Positions 56,143 to 64,000 of a stretch of DNA of 64,000 nt are shown here, one piece after another (position 1 is the stretch's first letter; each line of letters opens with the position of its first letter). A program made the translations under genes and the position numbers. The notes under the pieces are model-generated. The model was given only the letters and a program-made list of their open reading frames with translations, was not told the DNA's origin and did not search any database. Origin of the DNA: Bacillus vallismortis (GTDB lineage: Bacteria > Bacillota > Bacilli > Bacillales > Bacillaceae); the NCBI RefSeq assembly GCF_040784915.1, contig NZ_CP160797.1:3586137-3650136 (forward strand), read 5' to 3'.

Positions 56143-57231
56143 TCACCTCTGTGAGTACTTTAGTTTGATGGCGCCTGTTAATGATTCTGAGAAGACGGTG
56201 ATGTTTTGATCATGTGCCTGATTTGAAGTGAACATCATTTCTTTTTGAATAGTATCATTTTTTTCTTTCAGCATCTCAACATCCATTAATTCATGAGACA
56301 GCGAACCAAGATTGCTTTTCAGCTCTGCCTTCACGGCAAGATCGTCCGGAATCGCAAGCTCCACATTTCCAGTCGTCGTTTTTGCATAAATGGAGCGGCA
56401 ATCCGATTCTGTTACGTTCATCGCAATATTTCCGTTAAAGCTTTGAACGTCAATCGATTCGCTTCTCCCGCGGAGATCGATCAATCCGTTAATGGTTTCC
56501 GCTTCTATCGTGCCGCAGTTGTGGCTTGCAAGCTTAATTTGCCCGTTGGCCGTTTCCACTGTGGCTTTTTCAGCTGTTAAATGCGAGAACGACAGCACGC
56601 CGTTTGTCGTTTTCGCCGAGAACTCTTTTACATGTAAATGTTCCCCTCTGACAGGACCATTAAACAGCTTCACCCGAATCTTATCATACTCCTTCTGAGG
56701 AATATATAAAGTCACATTGGTTTTCATCGTTTTCTTCTCAGTACGGATAAAAAATTTATTACCTTTGATTTCACATTCAATATGCTGAAGAAATGCATGT
56801 CTCGCCGCATCCTGGCTGTCAACGCGATATACCTTCGCCTGACATTCCGCTCTGATATCCTCATCATCCCAAGGAACGATATTCACACTGCCATTGGCGA
56901 TTTGCAAGTCAACACTGGAAAGGGCAGTATCTTTAAATTGAAAAATGTGCTGAACATCATACGCATGGCCAAAGTTCAAATCAAGGTCAACTTCCTTGAC
57001 CTTTTTCACCGCAGAATCAATCCAGTCAAACAGCTTGGCTCCTAAAGACGGCTTGCCTTTTGCTGCTGTAAACGGCTCTTCCTCATCATGTACATAAACT
57101 GAGAGCGCTGTGATTTTTTCTTCTTTTTCCTTGTAGTCGCTGTCAAGCTTTTCAATCAGTGTCAAAGCCTCTTGTGCTGTCAGTTTCCCTTCTTCCACAA
57201 GCTTAAGGATTCGTTCCTTTTCTTGCTTCAT
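56143..57231 (-). CDS. yvlB: DUF4097 beta-helix protein YvlB with SHOCT-like N-terminus
   Basis: A 362-residue protein. Residues 1-35 (EKERILKLVEEGKLTAQEALTLIEKLD) form a short helical SHOCT/YvlB-N-like module that often mediates oligomer or partner contacts. The rest, from about 100, is a right-handed beta-solenoid of the DUF4097 type (SSVDLQIANGSVNIVPWDDEDIR, VKLFNGPVRGEHLHVKEF, TANGQIKLASHNCGTIEAETING) with repeating hydrophobic turns. There is no signal peptide, so it is probably cytoplasmic and works with the membrane proteins YvlC and YvlD. It is the second gene of the operon. Confidence 0.92.
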   Translation of the reverse strand: MKQEKERILKLVEEGKLTAQEALTLIEKLDSDYKEKEEKITALSVYVHDEEEPFTAAKGKPSLGAKLFDWIDSAVKKVKEVDLDLNFGHAYDVQHIFQFKDTALSSVDLQIANGSVNIVPWDDEDIRAECQAKVYRVDSQDAARHAFLQHIECEIKGNKFFIRTEKKTMKTNVTLYIPQKEYDKIRVKLFNGPVRGEHLHVKEFSAKTTNGVLSFSHLTAEKATVETANGQIKLASHNCGTIEAETINGLIDLRGRSESIDVQSFNGNIAMNVTESDCRSIYAKTTTGNVELAIPDDLAVKAELKSNLGSLSHELMDVEMLKEKNDTIQKEMMFTSNQAHDQNITVFSESLTGAIKLKYSQR

Positions 57232-57255
57232 TGCGATCTCCTCCCCATTGTCTAC

Positions 57256-57582
57256 TTATGCTGCGCGCAGCACCTTAATACCCTGAATCACATTCCAAAT
57301 CATAATGCCAATGACAACTAAGAAATAAATAACCGCTCCACCAATCATCACAAATACAGGCAGCAGGCTGTCTCCATCAATTGCAATGGCTCCGCCCAGA
57401 AAAGCGATAAAAAGGACCAGCCAGCCAGCAAAAGGAACGATGTGAGAAATAAGAGAACGTATCGCATGACGTTTTGTTTCTCTCTCATCTACAACAAAAT
57501 AAGCGACAATCGGCACAATGATCGGCGCGATGAACACACTGAAATAACAAAGTGATGCAATAATAGCTTGATTACGGTTCAA
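57256..57582 (-). CDS. yvlA: DUF4870-like membrane protein YvlA
   Basis: A 108-residue membrane protein with three hydrophobic segments (IASLCYFSVFIAPIIVPIVAYFV, LISHIVPFAGWLVLFIAFLGG, LLPVFVMIGGAVIYFLVVIGIMIW), the DUF4870/YvlA pattern also seen in Tic20-like proteins. The start is taken as TTG 57582, eleven bases after AGGAG. The GTG four codons upstream nearly touches that site. It is the first gene of yvlABCD and follows a consensus SigW promoter. Confidence 0.85.
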   Translation of the reverse strand: MNRNQAIIASLCYFSVFIAPIIVPIVAYFVVDERETKRHAIRSLISHIVPFAGWLVLFIAFLGGAIAIDGDSLLPVFVMIGGAVIYFLVVIGIMIWNVIQGIKVLRAA

Positions 57583-57645
57583 TTCATTCCACACTCCTAT
57601 AGTGAATTACCCATGACAAAAGGTCAGGGACGTTTTACTTATTCA

Positions 57646-57671
57646 TACGTTTAAAACCTCTTCAGGTTTCA
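57646..57671 (-). promoter_or_regulatory. SigW promoter of yvlABCD
   Basis: On the minus strand TGAAAC (57666-57671), a 16-bp spacer and CGTA (57646-57649) match the SigW consensus. This agrees with the known membership of yvlABCD in the SigW regulon. Confidence 0.9.
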
Positions 57672-57799
57672 CATTCATTCTTTAGACATGCTCCGATTTA
57701 CGGAAATTGGATTTTAAAAAGTTTTAGAAGTAGAATCTTAGAGCTGTACCGATTACAATATGTAAAAAGCTTACGGCAATCAAGGAGGCTGGACAAGCA

Positions 57800-58030
57800 A
57801 TGGATAAAGATCCCAGTGACTATACAGTAACACAAGAATCGGTGTTAAAGCTGATTCATGAACAAAAACGAATGAATCGTGAAATGATCGCTGAGCTTGA
57901 ACAGATTCACGGACCCATTCCGATCTCTCACGATATTCAATATATAAAAGTGCTGCTCGACAGCAGTAATACGCATATTGTTCAAGATTTAATGAGTGTA
58001 AGCAAACAGTTGTATAAGAAGACGTTGTAA
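57800..58030 (+). CDS. yvkN: Small protein YvkN, function unknown
   Basis: A 76-residue cytoplasmic, mostly helical protein ([30 protein letters not shown], then a turn with GPIPISHD). A strong AAGGAGG lies before the ATG. It has no signal peptide, membrane segment or motif that I recognise. It is a single gene between the yvlABCD promoter and the convergent flagellin gene, with a weak terminator (AGGTTAGAT...ATCTTGCCT, T6) after it. I assign the name from position and size relative to B. subtilis. Confidence 0.75.
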   Translation: MDKDPSDYTVTQESVLKLIHEQKRMNREMIAELEQIHGPIPISHDIQYIKVLLDSSNTHIVQDLMSVSKQLYKKTL

Positions 58031-58067
58031 TGGCAGAAAAAGCTGCAAATGATTATAACTGAAACAA

Positions 58068-58103
58068 AGAAAGGTTAGATGACAATATCTTGCCTTTTTT
58101 ATT
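58068..58103 (+). terminator. Weak terminator after yvkN
   Basis: AGG-T-TAGAT...ATCT-TG-CCT forms an interrupted stem followed by TTTTTT. Confidence 0.5.
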
Positions 58104-58135
58104 TTGAAGAAACAAGTGACACACAATGATTATAA

Positions 58136-58183
58136 CAAAAAAAGCCTGCCGGCATATCCAAAGAATGGACACTGCCGGCAAGC
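58136..58183 (-). terminator. Terminator after the flagellin gene
   Basis: Minus-strand CTTGCCGGCAGTGTCC...GGATATGCCGGCAGGC followed by TTTTTTTG is a strong long-stem terminator about 40 bp past the flagellin stop. Confidence 0.92.
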
Positions 58184-58218
58184 TGTGACTACCAGAAAGA
58201 ACGATAGCCGTTCAGAAA

Positions 58219-59043
58219 TTAACGTAATAATTGAAGTACATTTTGCGGCTGTTGGTTCGCTTGAGCAAGCATCGCTTGAGAAGCTTGAGAAAGAATGTTG
58301 TTCTTTGTGAACTCGCTCATCTCTTTCGCCATGTCAACGTCACGGATACGAGACTCAGCAGCTGTCAGGTTTTCACTAGAAGCGCCTAAGTTGTTGATTG
58401 TGTGCTCTAGACGGTTTTGTACCGCACCAAGTTTAGCACGTTGTTTAGATACGTTATTGATTGCAGTATCAATACTTTCAAGTTGAGTATCAAAAGGAGT
58501 AGTAGCAAAATCTTTTACATTAAGTGTGTCTACTCCTAAAGCATTTGCTGACATGCTGTCAATGTTAACTGTAAGCTGTTGGCTAGCATTTGCACCAATT
58601 TGGAAAGTGAAACCATCAGTTTCAGTTCCATCTAATAACTTTTTACCGTTGAATTCAGTACGGTTTGAAATGCCGTCAACTTCTTCAATAAGTGCATCCA
58701 TTTCATCTTTAATCGCACCAAGATCTTCAGCTTGCTGTGTTCCTGTGTTTCCTGCTTGAACAGTAAGTTCACGCATACGTTGAAGGATTGCATGTGTTTC
58801 AGTCAATGCACCTTCAGCTGTTTGGATAAGAGAGATCCCGTCTTGAGAGTTTTTAGAAGCCATTTCAAGACCTCTGATTTGTCCTCTCATTTTTTCAGAG
58901 ATCGCAAGACCTGCTGCGTCATCCCCCGCACGGTTGATACGAAGGCCTGAAGAAAGCTTCTCCATGTTCTTTTGGGCTGCATTGTTGTTTGAGCCTAAAC
59001 GGTTTAATGTGTTAAGCGCTGCGATATTGTGGTTAATTCTCAT
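58219..59043 (-). CDS. yvzB: Full-length flagellin, Hag paralog at the yvzB locus
   Basis: A complete flagellin of 274 residues. Residues 1-130 form the conserved D0/D1 helices (MRINHNIAALNTLNRLGSNN, SSGLRINRAGDDAAGLAISEKM, QDGISLIQTAEGAL), 130-195 a short variable middle, and 196-274 the C-terminal D1/D0 (LEHTINNLGASSENLTAAESRIRD in part, ending AQANQQPQNVLQLLR). All segments needed for polymerisation and export are present, with no frame break. The main hag locus lies elsewhere in B. subtilis, near csrA-fliW, and is not seen here. In strain 168 the gene at this place (yvzB) is, as I recall, a short remnant. A consensus SigD promoter and a ~180-nt leader precede the gene. Confidence 0.92.
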   Translation of the reverse strand: MRINHNIAALNTLNRLGSNNNAAQKNMEKLSSGLRINRAGDDAAGLAISEKMRGQIRGLEMASKNSQDGISLIQTAEGALTETHAILQRMRELTVQAGNTGTQQAEDLGAIKDEMDALIEEVDGISNRTEFNGKKLLDGTETDGFTFQIGANASQQLTVNIDSMSANALGVDTLNVKDFATTPFDTQLESIDTAINNVSKQRAKLGAVQNRLEHTINNLGASSENLTAAESRIRDVDMAKEMSEFTKNNILSQASQAMLAQANQQPQNVLQLLR

Positions 59044-59257
59044 GTGTAAAATACCTCCATGTATATATGTTTTTTGAAATCAAAGACTTCCTTTTCTTCG
59101 ATTTCTGGCGCGTGATTCCAGTAAAGCGTCTGGCTGTTATATAGACCATCCATAAAGGATACCTTCAAATCCCTTCATATAAAGGACTTTTTTGCTTAAT
59201 ATGGAATACATTGTACGCCCTTCAATCCATATATCGGCAGTATTATGTAAATGTTTA
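59044..59257 (-). promoter_or_regulatory. SigD promoter and leader of the second flagellin gene
   Basis: On the minus strand TAAA (59254-59257), exactly 15 bp, then GCCGATAT (59231-59238) is the SigD flagellar consensus. The leader of about 180 nt has two CsrA-like sites: TTTATGGATGGTC (59144-59156) and ATACATGGAGGTA (59052-59064), the second covering the ribosome-binding site, as at hag in B. subtilis. No other gene lies in this gap. Confidence 0.88.
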
Positions 59258-59340
59258 GGCGTTTTCCCAAAGAAATTTTCCCCATTTGAAAAAATGCCTC
59301 TAAAGATCGCAAATTTTTTCTTTTCTCGTTATACCATAAA

Positions 59341-59380
59341 GTCAGCTTGCCCTGCTAAGTCCAATAATGGACTTGCTGAC
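59341..59380. terminator. Inverted repeats after uvrA, probable terminator
   Basis: AAGTCCA-ATAA-TGGACTT nested within GTCAGC...GCTGAC lies 25 bp past the uvrA stop. The T tract after it on the minus strand is short (TTTATGG), so termination may be weak. Confidence 0.5.
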
Positions 59381-59404
59381 AAGCTTCCTCTGAAAAGAAT
59401 ATTG

Positions 59405-62278
59405 TTAAGATGTAGCCGTTTCTTTCGCTTCCAAGAGCGTTTTCATGCGTTTTTTGTCTCGCTCTATAACAGGCTTCAAATAGCGGCCTGTATATGATTC
59501 TTCGACTTCCGTGATTTCCTCAGGCGTTCCCGACGCAACAATGGTTCCGCCTCCGGCTCCGCCTTCCGGCCCCAGATCCACAATATAATCCGCCGTCTTA
59601 ATGATATCAAGATTATGCTCAATGACGAGTACTGTATCTCCGTTGTCCACCAATCGCTGAAGCACGACAAGGAGTCTGGCGATATCGTCGACGTGTAAAC
59701 CTGTCGTCGGCTCATCTAAAATGTAAAGCGTTCGCCCTGTGGACCGTTTGTGCAGCTCAGACGCAAGCTTCACGCGCTGCGCTTCTCCACCCGACAAGGT
59801 TGTTGCCGGCTGTCCGAGCGTAATGTAACCTAACCCAACATCATAGAGGGTTTGGAGCTTACGCTTGATTTTCGGGATATTTTCAAAGAAAGAAAGAGCG
59901 TCTTCAACCGTCATATCAAGCACATCAGAGATGCTTTTTCCTTTGTACGTCACTTCAAGCGTTTCCCGGTTGTAGCGTTTGCCGTGGCATACCTCGCATG
60001 GAACGTACACGTCAGGAAGGAAGTGCATTTCAATTTTAATAATTCCGTCGCCGCGGCACGCTTCACATCTGCCGCCCTTCACGTTAAAGCTGAAACGGCC
60101 TTTTTTATAGCCGCGGACCTTCGCTTCATTTGTCTGCGCGAATACATCGCGAATGTCGTCAAACACACCGGTGTATGTCGCGGGATTGGATCTCGGCGTT
60201 CTTCCGATTGGCGCCTGGTCAATGTCTATGACTTTGTCCAGGTGATCCAAGCCTTTAATCTCTTTATGGCTGCCAGGCTTCGCTTTTGCTTTATGGAGCT
60301 TTTGCGCCAGCGCCTTGTGCAAAATTTCATTGACGAGTGTGCTCTTTCCTGAGCCGGACACCCCTGTAACCGCTGTGAATGTTCCTAGCGGAAACTTGGC
60401 ATTCGCCTTTTTCAGGTTGTTTTCTGTAGCGCCTTTAATCTCAATAAAACGTCCGTCCGGCTTTCTTCTTTCAGAAGGCAATGGGATGAACTTTTTCCCT
60501 GATAAATAGCTGCCCGTTAATGAGTTTGCATCTTCCATCACTTCATCCGGCGTACCCGCGGATGTCACCTGTCCGCCGTGGATGCCGGCGCCGGGTCCAA
60601 TATCAATTAAATAATCCGCTGCCATCATCGTGTCCTCATCGTGTTCGACGACAATCAGCGTGTTCCCAAGGTCTCTCATATTTTTCAGGGCGCTGATCAA
60701 GCGGTCGTTATCACGCTGATGCAGGCCGATAGACGGCTCGTCTAAAATATAAAGCACACCCGATAAGCGCGAACCGATTTGAGTGGCCAACCTGATACGC
60801 TGCGCCTCTCCTCCGGACAATGTTCCCGCTGCCCTGCTCAGTGTCAGGTAATCAAGGCCGACTTTGTCCAGAAAGCTTAAACGCTCCACAATTTCACGCA
60901 AGATCAAATTGGCAATCTGCATATCTTTCTCAGAAAGGGTAAGGCCTTTGAAGAAATCAAGCGCGTCTCCGACAGACAGCTCGGTAATTTTGCCAATGTG
61001 GCGTCCGTCAATCAGCACGGCAAGCGCCTCTTTCTTTAACCGATAGCCTTTGCATGTCGGACAAGACTTCTGGGACATATACTGCTCCATTTGTTCACGA
61101 ATGTAATCGGAGCTTGTCTCCTTATAGCGTCTTTCAATATTTCGCAATACGCCTTCAAATTGAATTTCGCCTTCACGTATTTGCCCAAAATCATTTTCAT
61201 AACGGAAATAAATCAGGTCGTCTCCGCTGCCGTACAGCACTTTATCCAGCTGCTGCTTCGGCAGATCTTTTACAGGCACGTCCATATCAATGCCGTAGTG
61301 GGTGCAGACCGCCTCAAGCAGCTGCGGATAATATTGTGAGCTGATCGGTGTCCAAGGGGCGACTGCATTCTCCTTCAATGACAAATCTTGATTGGGGATG
61401 ACGAGATCCGCATCCACTTCAAGCTTCATTCCGAGACCGTCACACGTCGGACACGCTCCGAACGGGCTGTTAAATGAAAACAGGCGCGGCTCCAGCTCGC
61501 CGATTGAAAATCCGCAGTGCGGGCAGGCGTGATGCTCACTAAACATCAGCTCTTCCTCACCGATGACATCAATCATAACTCGTCCTTCACCTAAACGGAG
61601 CGCCGTTTCCAATGAATCTGACAGACGGGCCGCCACGCCTTCTTTCACTACAATCCGGTCAATGACAACCTCAATCGAATGCTTTTTATTCTTTTCTAAT
61701 TCAATATCATCAGAAAGCTCAGCCATTTCGCCGTCAATTCTGACTCTGACATAGCCTTGTTTTCTAATCTGTTCAAGCACTTTGACATGAGCGCCTTTCC
61801 GGCCAGAGACAATCGGGGCCAGCACCTGAAGCTTCGTCCGTTCCGGGTATTCCAGAATTCTGTCGACCATTTGCTCGATGGTTTGCGATGTAATCTCAAT
61901 TCCGTGTTCCGGACAATGAGGCTTCCCTACTCTCGCATACAAAAGACGCAGATAATCATAAATCTCAGTTACCGTACCGACAGTTGACCTCGGGTTGCGG
62001 CTCGTTGTTTTCTGATCGATGCTGATGGCGGGAGACAGCCCCTCAATTGCATCAACATCCGGCTTATCCATTTGCCCTAAAAACTGGCGGGCATAGGCAG
62101 ACAGCGACTCAACATACCGTCTCTGTCCTTCTGCATATATGGTGTCAAAGGCCAGGGAGGATTTCCCTGATCCAGACAAACCCGTAACAACGACAAGCTG
62201 GTCTCTTGGAATCGTTACATCTATATTTTTCAGGTTATGCGCCCTGGCTCCCTTCACCTCTATCCGATCCATAGCCAT
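59405..62278 (-). CDS. uvrA: Excinuclease ABC subunit A (UvrA)
   Basis: The damage-recognition ATPase of nucleotide excision repair, 957 residues. It has two ABC ATPase modules: Walker [15 protein letters not shown] near residue 33 and [13 protein letters not shown] near 640. The signatures are [31 protein letters not shown] (in part) and [17 protein letters not shown]. Zinc modules are [23 protein letters not shown] (HACPHC...CPTC) and [17 protein letters not shown]...CEVC. It is 7 bp downstream of uvrB, the usual uvrB-uvrA operon order in Bacillus; the SOS promoter lies outside the window. Confidence 0.98.
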   Translation of the reverse strand: MAMDRIEVKGARAHNLKNIDVTIPRDQLVVVTGLSGSGKSSLAFDTIYAEGQRRYVESLSAYARQFLGQMDKPDVDAIEGLSPAISIDQKTTSRNPRSTVGTVTEIYDYLRLLYARVGKPHCPEHGIEITSQTIEQMVDRILEYPERTKLQVLAPIVSGRKGAHVKVLEQIRKQGYVRVRIDGEMAELSDDIELEKNKKHSIEVVIDRIVVKEGVAARLSDSLETALRLGEGRVMIDVIGEEELMFSEHHACPHCGFSIGELEPRLFSFNSPFGACPTCDGLGMKLEVDADLVIPNQDLSLKENAVAPWTPISSQYYPQLLEAVCTHYGIDMDVPVKDLPKQQLDKVLYGSGDDLIYFRYENDFGQIREGEIQFEGVLRNIERRYKETSSDYIREQMEQYMSQKSCPTCKGYRLKKEALAVLIDGRHIGKITELSVGDALDFFKGLTLSEKDMQIANLILREIVERLSFLDKVGLDYLTLSRAAGTLSGGEAQRIRLATQIGSRLSGVLYILDEPSIGLHQRDNDRLISALKNMRDLGNTLIVVEHDEDTMMAADYLIDIGPGAGIHGGQVTSAGTPDEVMEDANSLTGSYLSGKKFIPLPSERRKPDGRFIEIKGATENNLKKANAKFPLGTFTAVTGVSGSGKSTLVNEILHKALAQKLHKAKAKPGSHKEIKGLDHLDKVIDIDQAPIGRTPRSNPATYTGVFDDIRDVFAQTNEAKVRGYKKGRFSFNVKGGRCEACRGDGIIKIEMHFLPDVYVPCEVCHGKRYNRETLEVTYKGKSISDVLDMTVEDALSFFENIPKIKRKLQTLYDVGLGYITLGQPATTLSGGEAQRVKLASELHKRSTGRTLYILDEPTTGLHVDDIARLLVVLQRLVDNGDTVLVIEHNLDIIKTADYIVDLGPEGGAGGGTIVASGTPEEITEVEESYTGRYLKPVIERDKKRMKTLLEAKETATS

Positions 62279-62285
62279 GTGTTCA

Positions 62286-64000
62286 TCATCCTTCCGCTTT
62301 TAGCTCTAAAAGTAAATCGCGAAGCTCCGCGGCTCTTTCAAAGTCAAGCGCCTTGGCGGCTTCTTTCATTTCGTGCTCCATCTGTTCAACGACTTTCTGG
62401 CGTTCTTTCTTCGTCATTTTCGACAGCTTCGGCGCGGCTTTTGTTTTGTATTCGGCTTTATCCTCAGCTGCTGCTGTGGCGCGAATGACATCGCGAATTT
62501 CTTTATTTATGGTTTTCGGCGTAATGCCGTGCTCTTCGTTAAACCGCTCCTGCTGCTCACGGCGGCGTGTTGTTTCATTCATCGCAATTTCCATAGACTT
62601 CGTCATTTTATCTGCGTACATAATGACGCGGCCTTCAGAGTTTCTCGCTGCCCGTCCGATGGTCTGAATCAGAGAACGCTCCGAACGAAGGAAGCCTTCC
62701 TTATCCGCATCCAAAATCGCAACGAGAGATACTTCGGGAATATCGAGGCCTTCCCTCAGCAGGTTGATGCCGACAAGCACATCATGCTTCCCAAGGCGCA
62801 GGTCGCGGATAATTTCAATCCGTTCAAGCGTCTTAATCTCTGAATGCAAATAGTTTATTTTAATGCCAATTTCCTTCAGATAATCCGTCAGGTCCTCTGA
62901 CATTTTCTTCGTCAAGGTTGTCACGAGCACCCGTTCATCCCGTTCGACTCTTGCTTGAATTTCGCCGATCAAGTCATCAATCTGGCCTTCAATCGGGCGC
63001 ACATCAATAAGCGGGTCAAGAAGCCCCGTCGGACGGATGATCTGCTCGATCATTTCATCCGTATGCTCAATCTCATACGGTCCTGGCGTTGCTGATACAT
63101 ACACGATGTTGCGCATGTGCTTTTCAAACTCTTCAAAACGGAGCGGACGGTTATCAAGTGCTGACGGAAGACGGAAGCCGTGATCCACGAGCACCTGTTT
63201 CCGCGCCTGGTCCCCATTAAACATGCCGCGCACCTGAGGAATCGTCACATGCGACTCATCTACCACGATCATAAAATCGTCAGGGAAATAATCAAGAAGC
63301 GTATACGGCGTTGAACCCGGAGGCCGAAGCGTCAAATGTCTTGAATAGTTCTCAATGCCGGAGCAGAAACCCATTTCCCGCATCATCTCAAGATCATATC
63401 TTGTCCGCTGCTCTAAACGCTGCGCTTCAAGCAACTTGCCATTTTCGTGCATGACCTTCAGCTGCTCCTCAAGCTCCTTCTCGATATTTTGAATCGCTTT
63501 CTCCATTTTCTCGGCCCGCGTTACGAAGTGGGACGCCGGGAAAATCGCAACATGATCGCGGTCGCCGAGAATTTCTCCTGTCAGGGCGTCCACTTCCCTG
63601 ATCCTTTCGATTTCATCACCGAAAAACTCGACTCTAATACAGTGTTCATCACGAGATGCAGGGAAGATTTCCACTACATCTCCGCGCACACGAAATGTCC
63701 CGCGCTGAAAGTCGATATCATTGCGGGCATATTGGATGTCTACAAGTTTTCTGAGCAGCTCATTTCTCTCAATTTCCATTTCAGGCCGCAGTGACACGAC
63801 CATTTCCCGGTATTCTTCAGGCGAACCGAGACCGTATATACAAGACACACTTGCGATAATAATGACATCTCTCCGCTCAAACAGAGACGATGTGGCGGAG
63901 TGTCTCAGTTTATCAATTTCATCATTAATACTGGCGTCTTTTTCTATAAACGTATCCGTTTGAGGCACATACGCCTCCGGCTGATAATAATCATAATAAC
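62286..64000 (-). CDS. uvrB: Excinuclease ABC subunit B (UvrB), 5' end outside window
   Basis: The helicase-like damage-verification subunit. The window holds the C-terminal ~570 residues; reading continues to base 64000 in frame as [16 protein letters not shown], so the true start and Walker A lie beyond. The beta-hairpin region ([20 protein letters not shown]) is visible, as are the helicase motifs [49 protein letters not shown] in part and QTIGRAARN. The C-terminal UVR domain ([26 protein letters not shown]) binds UvrC. A GTG within the frame at 63968 is internal, not a start. Confidence 0.97.
   Translation of the reverse strand, partial: YYDYYQPEAYVPQTDTFIEKDASINDEIDKLRHSATSSLFERRDVIIIASVSCIYGLGSPEEYREMVVSLRPEMEIERNELLRKLVDIQYARNDIDFQRGTFRVRGDVVEIFPASRDEHCIRVEFFGDEIERIREVDALTGEILGDRDHVAIFPASHFVTRAEKMEKAIQNIEKELEEQLKVMHENGKLLEAQRLEQRTRYDLEMMREMGFCSGIENYSRHLTLRPPGSTPYTLLDYFPDDFMIVVDESHVTIPQVRGMFNGDQARKQVLVDHGFRLPSALDNRPLRFEEFEKHMRNIVYVSATPGPYEIEHTDEMIEQIIRPTGLLDPLIDVRPIEGQIDDLIGEIQARVERDERVLVTTLTKKMSEDLTDYLKEIGIKINYLHSEIKTLERIEIIRDLRLGKHDVLVGINLLREGLDIPEVSLVAILDADKEGFLRSERSLIQTIGRAARNSEGRVIMYADKMTKSMEIAMNETTRRREQQERFNEEHGITPKTINKEIRDVIRATAAAEDKAEYKTKAAPKLSKMTKKERQKVVEQMEHEMKEAAKALDFERAAELRDLLLELKAEG

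Noticed and set aside
59852..60352. Plus-strand open frame of 166 codons opposite uvrA
   Set aside because: Shadow of a highly conserved gene in a high-GC stretch; no start signals.

Overview
The window comes from the chromosome of a species of the Bacillus subtilis group. Gene order from yvdF to uvrB follows B. subtilis 168 as I remember it, and the proteins (Crh, WhiA, CwlO, TrxB, HisZ-HisI, YvmC, UvrB) look like close orthologs. Several differences, including a full-length second flagellin gene, three extra yvcA-like lipoprotein genes and an extra membrane-protein gene, suggest a sister lineage or wild isolate rather than 168. I cannot name the species. No rRNA, tRNA, CRISPR array or intact insertion sequence was seen.

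Layout. 1-7.4 kb: end of the maltodextrin cluster (yvdF, yvdE), then yvdD, yvdC, a carbonic anhydrase/SulP pair (yvdA-yvdB) and yvcT. 7.48-7.71 kb: a structured 234-bp intergenic repeat with imperfect terminal inverted repeats. 7.7-12.3 kb: the lantibiotic-responsive psdRSAB system, with a candidate PsdR box before psdA. 12.4-21.8 kb: core genes for cell-wall precursor control and redox (yvcI-rapZ-glmR-whiA-crh-yvcN, trxB, cwlO, yvcD). 21.9-31.5 kb: bmrA, then an AT-rich accessory island. 31.7-38.2 kb: the complete histidine operon hisZGDBHAFI. 38.4-46.8 kb: yvpB, pelC, hprK-lgt-yvoD-ppaX-yvoF and nagA-nagB-nagR. 46.8-55.6 kb: yvnB, yvnA and the pulcherriminic acid genes (yvmC-cypX, yvmB, yvmA). 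55.6-57.7 kb: the SigW-type envelope-stress operon yvlABCD. 57.8-64 kb: yvkN, a flagellin gene under a consensus SigD promoter, and uvrBA, with uvrB cut by the window end.

The most interesting part is 23.8-31.5 kb. A 635-residue protein with a lipase-like GHSLAN motif near its N-terminus and a long helical C-terminus is followed by a small helical protein and preceded by a lipoprotein gene (yvcA). Upstream lie three more lipoprotein paralogs. Their first ~95 residues are almost identical, while their C-terminal halves have diverged. Between the copies I can read short decayed remnants: two stubs of the first codons of the large gene, and one fragment of the 3' end of the neighbouring membrane-protein gene. 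This is the footprint of an effector/immunity locus that grew by repeated duplication and lost the extra effectors. The layout resembles the lipase toxin TslA and its lipoprotein immunity proteins of the Staphylococcus aureus type VII secretion system. That functional reading is inference.

Control sites that can be read directly: SigD promoter of the flagellin gene, SigW promoter of yvlA, MarR-type operators placed at the transcription start of yvmC, yvmB and yvnA, a NagR (dre) operator before nagA, a LacI/cre-like site before yvdF, and the long cwlO leader. Several genes use TTG or GTG starts (yvcT, pelC, yvcI, yvlA, trxB, psdR, psdS).
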